Below are positions 10,461-19,928 of a stretch of DNA of 64,000 nt, piece after piece (position 1 is the first letter of the stretch; every line of letters starts with the position of its first letter). The stretch lies in NCBI GenBank assembly GCA_035772735.1, contig JASDFA010000027.1:35446001-35510000 (forward strand), in the 5' to 3' direction. The notes beneath the pieces were generated by a model. That model was not told where the DNA came from. It worked only from the letters and a program-made list of their open reading frames with translations, and searched no databases. The translations under genes were made by a program, and so were the position numbers. Source of the DNA: Datura wrightii (taxonomy: Eukaryota; Streptophyta; Magnoliopsida; Solanales; Solanaceae).

Positions 10461-12677
10461 TCACAGCTTGGTCAGGAGTTTATCAATACGCTCATTTGCT
10501 GCCCGTTGATCCTCAATCAGCTGACGGGTCAGTTCCTCCACCTGGCCCTTAAGAGAGGCATTTTCATCCTTCAAACGATCATGCTCCACCTGAAGATCCA
10601 ACAACGTACCAGGTCCCATACCGGACTGAGAAGCCTTGAGAATTGCAATTTCAGCATCTTTATGGGTAACTAACAGGGTGAGGCGCTCTATTTCCTCTGT
10701 ACCTCGTCGTTGAGCCTCGATAAGACTCGAAACAGTAGAACGCCCACCAACACCATCTTTTCTGACCACACATTCGCACTCCTCAAGGGTACCAATTGTG
10801 AACATTTGCTTACGAGTAGCCATTGTACCATGACCAAGAGGAACCCCAAAATGTTTGAACACACGAGTAAGCAGATATCCATAAGCCAACCCATGTCGCC
10901 CATCCTTGGAACCGACAATTTTGATCATATGTTCAATCATGATGGCCGGAAGATTGATAAGCTGAAAAGAGCTCAAGGCCTCCATAAGGAACATATCAGG
11001 CAGGGCGGCAACAGAACGACGCTCAGCTCGTGGCAGCACAACTTTGTTCACAAATTCGAACAACAGTTGATAGATAGGTTTCATTTGCTTTTTGAGCATT
11101 CTGTCACTATTCATATTCCCGTCAAGTTTCCCAATCAATTTTTGGAAGTCCCTTGTGGCATGCTTATCCTTCACAGTAGTTTCCCCCGCAGTGTGCACAT
11201 TCAAAATCTTCCCCAGAGAGACTGAATCAAATTCCAGGTCAACACCTCCAACAGTGGCAAGAATCAAGTCATGATTATCGGTGAAACGCAGAGAGGCATA
11301 AAACTCAGCAACTTCGCTCTCGTACATGCTAGGCAGAGGAAGAGTAAACAAATGGTCCCATCCCTGATAGGCAACAATCTCGACAAGTTCCTGGATACCC
11401 TGCATTTCGGCAATATCTGGATCAAAGATGCGACCGCCTAAGACCTTCTGCTTCCGGATGTTTGCAACCCTGTCAGCACCATCATCATCAGCAGCTGGGG
11501 CGGTCATAGGACGTTTATCTTTAGAAGTCTTGGCTATGATGGGCTTTCGCTTTTGTCGCACCACAGAGGCACCAGGTCTCTCAGCAACCTGCCCAATGGT
11601 ATCAAGTTTCTTTGCTTTCCTCGTCTCTTTCTTAGAGAGCTTACCACTAATAGGACCTTTCTTCACAACTTTAGAGACATCTCCTATTGATTGAGATGAA
11701 GTCCCACCCTCTAAATCCATAACGGGAGAAGACAAAGATTCCTCTTCAAGCACTGTTTGTCTAGTAATTCGTCGTCTTTTCAAGGTGTTCTGACGACTCT
11801 CCGCTAAAATTTGGTCCAAGGATTTTTTGAACGTACCTCTGGTGGTCGGTCCTCGAGAAGTTCCCTCGGGCCGTGGAACAGGAGGACGTGAAACAGAGCG
11901 CGGCCTTCGCTTAAATACAAGATGAATCGGAACTTCATCCTCGTCAGGGGGCGAGGAAACTTCCACAACAGTCGCTAAGGGAACCGGAGAAACCTGAAGA
12001 CCTGCGGCTGGTGGAGAGGGCGTGCCATCCCATTTTGGTGAAGAAACTGTTGAGGGGACCTCTGGAGAAGAAGGGTCCCTGCTAGGATGAGTAAACAGAC
12101 AACCACCCTCAGAACCTGGTCGACCCGCCTTCGCAGATGGTGACTCCCCCCCGACGTCCTTTTCCCAAGCTCCCAGGGCTGAGATGAAACCCTCAATGAT
12201 TTCCGCCTCATTTTGAAGAATGTTGGATGTACCCTCTTTGGAGGCTGTCAAGGCCTCGTCGAACATGGGTTCAGAAGAGAAGTCCGACCTGTCTTTGGGT
12301 ACCGCTAGACTAGCAGTGGTTGGTTCTACAGAGTCATTCTTAGCGGGGGAGAGGCGAGCAAGGGGAACGGGGATGGCTGAGGAAGAAGAAATTTTAGAAC
12401 TTGTAGAGGCGTAAGTATCGGCAGCCCCCGGAGAAGATGAAGGATTTAAAGAAATGGGGGCGTCTAAAATGAGGTCATCTGGAAGAGGGTGTCCATCAGT
12501 AGAGGAAGGAGAGGAAGTGGAACCGGCCATGGATGATACTGGAAAGGCAAGAATGGCAGAAGAGAGAAAAAAGAGAGGAGGGTGTAATGAGCAAGTGTTT
12601 GAGTCGAGAGAGGGGGATGAAAGGAAGTGAGAAGTAGAGAAGGCAAAACATTTATGGGGGAACCGGTGTGATAGCAA
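10461..12677 (-). CDS. Env-position ORF of SIRE-like copia element, intact (738 aa)
   Basis: Long uninterrupted frame after pol, where SIRE-type elements carry an env-like gene. Residues 50-400 are Ser/Pro-rich and presumably disordered, with basic clusters that could be nuclear-localisation signals (KRRRITR near 300, RQKRKP near 374). About 430-615 form a folded-looking domain (EFYASLRF, VGGVDLEF, INLPAIMIEHMI, YGYLLTRVFKHFGV) resembling the 'putative plant transposon protein' family. About 655-735 look like a coiled coil. The first Met gives a hydrophobic stretch at residues 31-48, whereas Met50 (codon at 12528-12530) begins a more typical soluble protein of 689 aa; I favour Met50. No convincing internal membrane helix, so calling it an envelope is unproven. 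Intact although gag-pol is broken. Probably made from a spliced or subgenomic RNA. Confidence 0.8.
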   Translation of the reverse strand: MLSHRFPHKCFAFSTSHFLSSPSLDSNTCSLHPPLFFLSSAILAFPVSSMAGSTSSPSSTDGHPLPDDLILDAPISLNPSSSPGAADTYASTSSKISSSSAIPVPLARLSPAKNDSVEPTTASLAVPKDRSDFSSEPMFDEALTASKEGTSNILQNEAEIIEGFISALGAWEKDVGGESPSAKAGRPGSEGGCLFTHPSRDPSSPEVPSTVSSPKWDGTPSPPAAGLQVSPVPLATVVEVSSPPDEDEVPIHLVFKRRPRSVSRPPVPRPEGTSRGPTTRGTFKKSLDQILAESRQNTLKRRRITRQTVLEEESLSSPVMDLEGGTSSQSIGDVSKVVKKGPISGKLSKKETRKAKKLDTIGQVAERPGASVVRQKRKPIIAKTSKDKRPMTAPAADDDGADRVANIRKQKVLGGRIFDPDIAEMQGIQELVEIVAYQGWDHLFTLPLPSMYESEVAEFYASLRFTDNHDLILATVGGVDLEFDSVSLGKILNVHTAGETTVKDKHATRDFQKLIGKLDGNMNSDRMLKKQMKPIYQLLFEFVNKVVLPRAERRSVAALPDMFLMEALSSFQLINLPAIMIEHMIKIVGSKDGRHGLAYGYLLTRVFKHFGVPLGHGTMATRKQMFTIGTLEECECVVRKDGVGGRSTVSSLIEAQRRGTEEIERLTLLVTHKDAEIAILKASQSGMGPGTLLDLQVEHDRLKDENASLKGQVEELTRQLIEDQRAANERIDKLLTKL

Positions 12678-13015
12678 GACTGATGGATGTGACTAGGTAG
12701 AGAAGTTGAAGCGGTGTCAGAATGGAGGGAAACGAAGTGACGTGGCACACTATCATATTGATTTTAAAAATAGCTTAGAGTGTGACTAAGAGGCTGACCT
12801 GTTCGAGGACTTGGTCCCTTGAGAGATCCCTCAGAACTTCAAGCTTCTGATGAATGAGTATTCTGGTTACATCCTCATACCTTGCTTCCTCACCGTGCAT
12901 GCATACCTGTAACAGTATAGAACTAAGTTAGACAAACTCCATTAGCCAAATTTGCACCATATACCTGCATCCCAGATCTAGCCATAGGAAAGAAAAGAAG
13001 GTACAATAATCGATA
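12678..13015 (-). other. Spacer between copia pol and env-position ORF
   Basis: About 340 bases with no domain. In SIRE-like elements an acceptor site for a spliced env-like message would lie here; I could not pick one out. Confidence 0.4.
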
Positions 13016-13828
13016 CTACACACAGGATCTAACTAATCCCAGCTTCAGGCGGTTTCGCTCAAAATGCTCCCTTCCCACAGCCTTTGTGAAGATGTCTGCC
13101 ACCTGGTCCTCTGTGTGGCAGTACTGCATGCATATGAGTCCTTTTTCTACATTATCTCTGAGGAAATGATGGCGTACATCAATGTGCTTGGTTCTTTTGT
13201 GATGGACCGGGTTCTTTGCCATATTCAGGGCACTGGTGTTGTCGCACATGAGTGGCACACAATCTACACTAATCCCATAGTCTTCAAGTTGCTGTCTGAT
13301 CCAAAGTAATTGCGCACAGCAAGAGGCTGCCGAGACATATTCTGCTTCAGCAGTAGAGAGAGCGATAGAGTTCTACTTTCGGGTCCCCCATGAGATTAAA
13401 GATGAGCCAAGGAAGTGTGCCATTCCTGACGTGCTCTTTCGATCAACCAAGAAGCCAGCATAATCGGCATCAGCATATCCAACTAAGGTGAAATTATCAT
13501 CAGAAGGATAGAAGAGTACCAGGTCTGAAGTTCCCTTAAGATATCTTAAGATCCGTTTCGCGGCCTTTAAATGAGATTCCTTTGGACTGGACTGAAATCG
13601 AGCACACATTCCTACACTGAATACTATATCTGGTCTGCTGGCTGTCAGATATAGCAGGGACCCAATGATTCCTCTGTACATAGATGGGTTTACCGAAGAA
13701 CCAGGTTCATCATTGTCCAATCGAGTTGAGATACCCAGGGGGGTGTCAATGGGCTTGGCCAGCTCCATGTCGAATTTCTTGAGAAGTTCAGCAATATACT
13801 TCTTTTGACTTATAGTAATACCATTCAG
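13016..13828 (-). pseudogene. Copia RT tail and RNase H
   Basis: Continues the pol frame: the connection segment with SMYRGIIGSLLYLTASRPDI, then RNase H with GYADADYAG and the STAEAEYVS block, then DNTSALNMAKNPVHHKRTKHID. It is interrupted by TAG at 13373-13375, exactly where a Gln codon is expected before NSIALSTAEAEY. Ends at the natural stop at 13016. Confidence 0.85.
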
Positions 13829-15508
13829 CTATTGCTTGATCTGCAGCCCAAGAAAGAAATTTAATTCACCCATCATGCTCATTTCAAATTCGCTGCTCAT
13901 AAGCTTTCCAAAATCTTCACACAGGGAGGTTGAAGTTGATCCAAAAATGATGTCATCCACATAGATCTGCACAACAAGCAGATTTTTCTCCTTCTTCTTC
14001 AAAAATAATGTGTTGTCAATCTTCCCCCTTTTGAAGCCATTGCTAAGGAGAAATTTTGACAACCTTTCATACCAAGCACGTGGAGCCTGCTTCAACCCAT
14101 AGAGAGCCTTATCCAATTTGTAGACATGATGAGGAAATTTGTGATCCTCAAACCCAGGCGGTTGTTTTACATATACTTCCTCCTTCAAGTGTCCATTCAG
14201 AAAGGCACTTTTCACATCCATTTGAAACAGTTTGAATCTCATATAAGAAGCAAATGCAATGAGTATTCTGATGGCCTCTATGAATGCAACAGGGGCAAAA
14301 GTCTCCTCGTAGTCTATTCCTTCTTCTTGGTTGTATCCTTGAACCACCAGCCTTGCTTTGTTCCTGATTGTGTTTCCCATTTCATCAAGTTTGTTCCTAT
14401 ACACCCACCTGGTTCCTATTATGGTCCTGTCAGCTGGCCTGGGAACCAGGTGCCATACCAGACTTCTTTCAAACTGTTCTAACTCATCCTGCATTGCATT
14501 TATCCAATCTGAATCCTGTAAGGCTTCTTTGATGTTTTTGGGTTCTATCTGAGACAAGAACGCTGAGTAAGCTATCATGTTACGAACTTGAGAGCGTGTA
14601 GTGACCCCTTGGTAAAAAGAGGATATAATATTGTCTAGGGGGTGTGATGCTCTATGCTTCCAGTTTGAGACTCTAGGAGTAAAAACATCGTGTTCCTGCT
14701 GTCCCAGAGGTGCAGAATCAAGTATCTCTTCAGTTCCATTGTTTGAGTTTTCCCTTAGTAAAAGATCAGTGCTTTCAGTTCCCAATTCTTTATGAGAGGC
14801 ATTGCTCAGTGGGGAAGAATGAATAGTTTGCAGTTGTTCATTCAGCTTCGAGCCATTCTCTCCATGTTCATCCTTTTGGTCACTTGATGTTCCTTGCGAA
14901 CCCGATCCTTCACTAGTTCCAGCCTGCATCTTCAGTAGCTCTCCGGTTTCCAGATCATCAGCATGATCTGTTCCAATGTTCAGCAGATTTGATTCATCAA
15001 ACACCACATGAATGCTTTCTTCCACACACTGAGTTCGCTTATTGAAAACTCGATAAGCTTTGCTCTGTGACGAATATCCTACAAATATTCCTTCATCACT
15101 TCTGGCATCAAATTTCCCAAGAGCCTCCCTCCCATTATTTAGGATAAAACATTTACATTCGAATGCTCTTAGATAAGACAGCTTCGGTTTCCTTCCGTTC
15201 AGCAGTTCATATGGGGTTCTTTCCAACATGGGCCTAATCAGACACCTATTAATCACATAGCATGCAGTATTTATAGCCTCAGCCCAGAAAGTTTTGGATA
15301 TACCACTTGCAATCAGCATCGTTCTGGCCACGTCCTCCAGTGATCTGTTCTTCCTTTCCACAACACCATTCTGTTGAGGAGTCCTTGGTGCCGAGAAATT
15401 ATGAGAGATTCCATTTTCTGCACAGAATCCATCAAACAGGGCATTGTCAAACTCGGTTCCATGATCCGACCTGATGTTCACAATCTTACCTCCATACTTG
15501 AGTTCCAC
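13829..15508 (-). pseudogene. Copia integrase C-terminal half and reverse transcriptase
   Basis: Integrase resumes with IRSDHGTEFDN (second catalytic Asp) and QQNGVVERKN (catalytic Glu). After a linker, RT begins, with NKARLVVQGYNQ, DVKSAFLNGHL and the catalytic YVDDIIFGS, ending at a TAG after LGLQIKQ. Active-site residues are present, so the lesion is the stop codons on either side rather than decay of the domain itself. Confidence 0.87.
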
Positions 15509-16279
15509 CTATTTTGAGAATACCACAAATACTTCAAAAGTTTCATCCTTGGATTTTAAGAACAGTGTCCAGGTGAATATGGAGTAATCATCCATAATGA
15601 CAAATATGTACCATTTTCCTCCTCTGCTGGTGCATCTCATTGGTCCACACAAGTCCATATGAAGCAACTCGAGAGGTGCAGAAGTACTTACCTCTTTCTT
15701 GGACTTAAAAGATGACCTAACCTGTTTTCCTTTGACACATGCACTGCACATCTTTTGATCGGAAAAATTTAATTTTGGCAAACCGCGGACCAGGTCCTTT
15801 GTTACCAATTTGTTGAGCAGTGAAAAGCTCACATATCCAAGCCGTCTGTGCCACAGCTCACTGTTATCCTCCATGGTGCTTAGACACCTCATATCGTTGT
15901 AACCAATCATCCCCAGCTTAGCTACATAAATGTTCTTCCATCTTTTGGCTTCAAGAACCACTTCATGTGATTCGATGTTTGTGACTGTGCAATTTGAGGA
16001 GGTAAATTTTACTTCATTTCCTCTATCACAAATTTGAGAGACGCTTAGCAAGCTGTACTTCAACCCTTCTACATAGAAGACATCCTCAATGGCATGAGCG
16101 GCACTCGTTCCAACCTTCCCCACACCTAGGATGTAACCTTTCTTTCCGTCACTGAAGGACACACTGCCTCCTTGGAGAGCTTTGAGAGAGAGGAATTCTC
16201 CAATTGTTCCCGTCATATGTCTTGAGCAGCCACTGTCAATGAACCATTTTTGACCATCTGCTCCTCTCTCTCCCAGCAA
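15509..16279 (-). pseudogene. Copia protease and N-terminal integrase segment
   Basis: Contains the aspartic protease active site DSGCSRHMTG near the start. The GAG-pre-integrase region follows, with the zinc-binding His-His-Cys-Cys pattern (LWHRRLGY, then CSACVKGKQ), and then the first catalytic Asp of integrase (HMDLCGPM). It ends at a TAG within the integrase core; the next codons continue the same frame and domain. Protease could be made only by reading through the upstream TAA. Confidence 0.85.
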
Positions 16280-16285
16280 GCAATT

Positions 16286-18196
16286 TTAGAGATCAATTTT
16301 TGGAACCCATATCAATTTGGGTCCCTTAGAATTATAAAAGGGATGAATAAGATTTCTTTTAGTCCATGCAGGTAAACTGATTTTTCTTCTTACAGCATCA
16401 GTTACATTTCTCTCAGAAATTCCCTTTGCAAGCTTCAAGTTTTTCTCTATAGCAGCTAAGCGTGCTGCACATGCATCTTTGTAATGACCATTCTCTCCAC
16501 AATGTGTGCATAACCAATTATCAGGATTAGACACATATTTGCTATGAGGGTCATAAGGTTTCCTCGATCGTCTAAACCCAATACCGTCCCTGGTTTGCAT
16601 CCATCTAGAATTGGCAGTAGCAAGAGCCTTGGAGGACCTGGTCCATCTAAGAGATTTTTCAAGATCATTTTTTACTTTCATCAGTTCCTCATGAAGCGCT
16701 ATATTCTTCTCAGATTGTGCCACCAAACTTAATTTAGCCCTTTCAAGTTCACATTCCAATTGAATTTTAGCGTGAGCAAGAGAGCTTTCCCCATTAAGTT
16801 CATTTTCAATGCAATTTTTGAGACTATCTTCTATGGTTGCTTTATCCTTAATCAGTTCCCTTATTTCTTCACTGAGTCTAGTGATTTCCAAGCCTAGTAA
16901 CTTTTCAGTTTCCTCTGATGATTCCAGCTCAGTACTTAGAGTGGTTTTCTCATTAACTACACCATAATATGCATCTATCAAAACATCAGCAAGAGCTCTC
17001 AACTCCTTTTTAGAGAGAGTTTTGAGATCCTTTTGTAGGTCACGAAAGCTTACCTCATCATTTTCGTCGACGTCAGACTGTGCCATGAGAGCAAAGATTG
17101 AATCAAATTTAGAGGGTCCGTCTTCATGAGCATACATCGATGTGTCAGCAGGTGCTTCTCCACCTTGATCAGACTCACTGGATGTGTCTCCCCAGGCTGC
17201 CATGGCTTGCCTTACCACCATGTCAGCTGCTTCTCTTCTTTTATACTTGTCCTGCATCTGGTTCCTCCTCTGTGCCTTCTCAGCATTGGCCTTGAACTGA
17301 TCATGCTTGTGTATAGGACAGTCTTTAATAAAGTGCCCAGGCTTCCCACACTTGTGACATAGGTCATTAGCCTTTTGAAACTTGCTAGCACTTCCTCTTT
17401 TTGCGAAGCCTCCACTTTTTCTAACCATCTTTTGGAATCGACGTGTCAGATAAGCCATGTCAAGTTCATCTCCACTTGAGTCACTTTTTGCTGACTTCAG
17501 GGCCAGGTTCTTTTCTTTCTTAGAGTCTCTCCTCTCAAGATCTTGCTGTTTCTTGAGTTCATATGTCTTCAGGTTCCCAATCAGTTCGTCCATACTTAAT
17601 TTTTCAAGGTCCTTGGCTTTCGTGATTGCATTCACCTTGCTTTCCCACGAACTTGGAAGTACACTAAGGATCTTCCTGACCAGCTTGTTGGTTTTGATTA
17701 TTTCACCTAGGCAGTGTAGCTCATTGATGATAGAGGTGAACCTGGTATGCATCTCCTGGATGGTTTTACCTTCCTTCATTTTGAACAGCTTATATTGAGT
17801 GGTAAGCATGTCAATCTTTGACTGTTTTACCTGACTGGTTCCTTCATGCGCTGTTTGCAATGCCTCCCAGATCTGCTTTGCTGTTTCACATGATGAGATA
17901 CGATTGTATTCATCTGGACCGATACCACATACCAAGAATTTCTTTGCCTTAAAATTCTTCTCCACGGCCTTGCGATCAGCATCACTATACTCCTTTCTGG
18001 TCTTTGGAACTTTTGTTCCATCTTCCAGAGTCTTCATAGGAACAAATGGTCCATCGCAAATAACATCCCAAAGCTCTGAGTCTTCGGCCATTATGAAATC
18101 ATGCACCCTCGTCTTCCACCAGCCATAGTACTGACCGTTAAACCGGGGAGGTCGAGTAGTTGATTGTCCTTCTTCAAGATTGGGTGGAGCAGCCAT
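16286..18196 (-). CDS. Copia Gag (636 aa)
   Basis: Nucleocapsid/capsid precursor that packages the element RNA into virus-like particles. Residues 15-215 match the copia gag domain (FNGQYYGWWKTRVHDFI, later QEMHTRFTSIINEL). A CCHC zinc knuckle lies at about 280-293 (CHKCGKPGHFIKDC) and a second at 563-576 (CTHCGENGHYKDAC). Between them, about 405-520, is a Glu/Lys/Leu-rich predicted coiled coil. Two knuckles and a long coil are typical of SIRE-type Gag. The ATG lies about 40 bases after the PBS. The frame ends at the TAA that separates it from protease, so this part could still be translated whole. Confidence 0.88.
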   Translation of the reverse strand: MAAPPNLEEGQSTTRPPRFNGQYYGWWKTRVHDFIMAEDSELWDVICDGPFVPMKTLEDGTKVPKTRKEYSDADRKAVEKNFKAKKFLVCGIGPDEYNRISSCETAKQIWEALQTAHEGTSQVKQSKIDMLTTQYKLFKMKEGKTIQEMHTRFTSIINELHCLGEIIKTNKLVRKILSVLPSSWESKVNAITKAKDLEKLSMDELIGNLKTYELKKQQDLERRDSKKEKNLALKSAKSDSSGDELDMAYLTRRFQKMVRKSGGFAKRGSASKFQKANDLCHKCGKPGHFIKDCPIHKHDQFKANAEKAQRRNQMQDKYKRREAADMVVRQAMAAWGDTSSESDQGGEAPADTSMYAHEDGPSKFDSIFALMAQSDVDENDEVSFRDLQKDLKTLSKKELRALADVLIDAYYGVVNEKTTLSTELESSEETEKLLGLEITRLSEEIRELIKDKATIEDSLKNCIENELNGESSLAHAKIQLECELERAKLSLVAQSEKNIALHEELMKVKNDLEKSLRWTRSSKALATANSRWMQTRDGIGFRRSRKPYDPHSKYVSNPDNWLCTHCGENGHYKDACAARLAAIEKNLKLAKGISERNVTDAVRRKISLPAWTKRNLIHPFYNSKGPKLIWVPKIDL

Positions 18197-18238
18197 TGAG
18201 TCGGTACTTTCTCGGTGTTAACCGATTAGAAAGAACCT

Positions 18239-18250
18239 GCTCTGATACCA
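18239..18250 (-). other. Primer-binding site of copia element
   Basis: On the minus strand TGGTATCAGAGC, complementary to the 3' end of plant initiator-Met tRNA, two bases inside the 5' LTR. It fixes the orientation. Confidence 0.95.
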
Positions 18251-18252
18251 AC

Positions 18253-19005
18253 TTATAGTTTACGTGCGTCCACCACTACAGAGTAGAACCAGGTCCTTTA
18301 TCGGGTATAGTGAATAAAGACAGAAAGTAAAGTGCACACGATATTTACGTGGAAACCTCTTTGCCCAAGAGATTAAAACCACGACCTACACTGGTAGGAT
18401 TTTCCAAACTTCACTAAACAACCGGGCACTGTTTGATTTACAACTCCTAGTAAATCAGGGATTCAACTACTTAATCCCTTCTCTTCTCACAATACCAACA
18501 ATACAAGACTTTGCAATAGCTATACTACAAAGACTCAAGATGGCTAACTCTAGCCAAAGACTTAACCAAAATACAGCACAAATGATACCCACGATGCCCA
18601 CTGTTAAACATAAAGCGGGCTTACAAAAACAAGCTCAAAATAGACAAAAACTCAACACTCTAGACTTAAAGAAGATGATACACTTTGATCAGCTGCAGTC
18701 CTTCAATGTTGATGTTTTGTCTTCAGCCTCTTTGCAAGTTTGGAAGTGTCCAACTTGTGTTGTGTGCAAAAAGTGTGTTTCAAAGTTGTTGACAAAGAAT
18801 ATATTTCAAATAGTGGTCTTTGTCCATTGGATAATGGGAAGCACTGCCGCAGGCCTGCCACTGTATTACCGCAGCAGAGCAGGTCTGCAAACAGCCTTTT
18901 GTCAGCAGTACTAGGTTGACTTTTCTTGAGTGTTGTCAGCAGAGATACAACCAGTGACCTGGTTCTCCAGCGGGTTTGTTAAATCATCAAAACCTGTTTC
19001 TAACA
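18253..19005 (-). repeat. Copia LTR, right (5' LTR of minus-strand element)
   Basis: 753 bp, ends CTGTTTCTAACA. Its inner end reads TT where the left LTR has TG. Apart from that and one difference at the other end, I see two internal substitutions against the left LTR, one about 100 and one about 120 bases in. This LTR should contain the promoter; no strong TATA was identified by eye. Confidence 0.92.
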
Positions 19006-19010
19006 ACATC
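19006..19010. repeat. Target-site duplication of copia element, right
   Basis: ACATC, matching 9215-9219. Confidence 0.9.
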
Positions 19011-19093
19011 GAAAAGGAAGATATGTCTTTGTATAGCAATAACCTCGAATGCAATTGCACTTTCCCTGATAATCTTTGTCATGTGTAAAACAT
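19011..19093 (+). pseudogene. LRR-kinase pseudogene exon 2, downstream half
   Basis: Encodes SNNLECNCTFPDNLCHV, the paired-Cys cap before the LRRs, followed by a TAA stop and then a good donor (GTAAGT at 19094). It is the continuation of the exon cut by the copia element. Confidence 0.7.
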
Positions 19094-19335
19094 GTAAGTG
19101 TCTCCATTATACCCTCTCTCTCAAATGAATGTGTTTGTTAAGTAGTTGATGAAGTTATGAAAATTTACTGAATTTCTGTTCGAAAGCAAAAATTTTGACT
19201 TGTGATTGGTTTTAAATGTTCAGATTAAACTACTACTAAGACCAAATTTTAGGTATATTGAGATGTGAGAAAGCCCTCAGGATTTCCTTTTTCGAAGTTC
19301 ACAAAGTCAGGAACAGGAAATTGAGGACCTTATTA

Positions 19336-19690
19336 GGGTGTGGTTGGTACGAAGGAGAACATTTTCTAAAAGTTGTTTTTCAATTTTTCTATGTTTGGTT
19401 GGTTTAAATTTTCAGAAAATACTTTCTATTTTGGAAAACAAGTTCCAGGAAAATGTCTTAGGTGATGGAAGTAAGGAAAACAAGTTCCATAATGCTATTC
19501 CACATTGATTGTCTCCTCCTCATACTCCAATACATCCAAGCCCTCATCCCCCTATTATTTGCCTAAATATACAAATATTTTTGGGATAGTATCTTTTGCA
19601 TGCTTACCAAACACTCCACTTATTTTCGAGGAAATATTTTTAAGGAAAACATTTTCCGTTGAAAACATTTTTCTTCATACAAACACAACC
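19336..19690. mobile_element. PIF/Harbinger-type (Tourist-like) MITE in pseudogene intron
   Basis: 355 bp flanked by TTA (19333-19335 and 19691-19693), the PIF/Harbinger target duplication. The left end GGGTGTGGTTGGTACGAAGG and the reverse-complemented right end GGTTGTGTTTGTATGAAGAA are clear inverted repeats. No coding sequence. It lies in the intron after exon 2 of the receptor-kinase pseudogene. Confidence 0.8.
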
Positions 19691-19928
19691 TTAGTTTGGA
19701 TTACTTCTACTGTTTTGTTGATATCTCGATTAAATAAAATTTGTTAGAATACCATGTCTTTATATAAATATTCAAATATCACATTGACGAACATGACTAT
19801 TTCTGGAATTGTTTATCTAATTGTCACTTCATTGCATTATGAAATTGATTGAGATTATATAAACTAGACAGGCTTATTTCTACTAATATTTATTAATTCT
19901 GACAGTGACTGCTCTAATTTGTTGACAG

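Larger units (their letters stand above)
13016..18196 (-). pseudogene. Copia gag-pol polyprotein, one frame with four in-frame stops
   Basis: The whole 5.2-kb gag-pol lies in a single frame from the ATG at 18196 to the terminal stop at 13016-13018. It is interrupted at 16286-16288 (TAA), 15509-15511 (TAG), 13829-13831 (TAG) and 13373-13375 (TAG), and family motifs resume in the same frame after each. Order gag, protease, integrase, RT, RNase H is copia-type. I see no frameshift. The first stop separates gag from protease and could in principle be a read-through point, but its context (UAA followed by AAU) is not a known leaky signal; the other three would truncate integrase, RT and RNase H. 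Confidence 0.88.
9220..19005 (-). mobile_element. SIRE/Maximus-like Ty1/copia retrotransposon
   Basis: A complete 9.8-kb element in minus orientation: right LTR (5'), PBS complementary to initiator-Met tRNA, gag, protease, integrase, RT, RNase H, an extra env-position ORF, a polypurine-tract array, then left LTR (3'). Pol order PR-INT-RT-RNase H defines copia. The long gag with two zinc knuckles and a coiled coil plus an ORF after pol point to the SIRE (Maximus) lineage. LTRs are both 753 bp and I count four differences, so insertion is recent. Gag-pol is interrupted by four in-frame stops, so this copy cannot make its own enzymes. Confidence 0.9.

Noticed and set aside
10461..12677. 738-codon ORF as a host gene
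   Set aside because: It lies between pol and the polypurine tract of a complete copia element with target duplications, and has the position of the SIRE-type env-like gene. It is annotated as an element gene.
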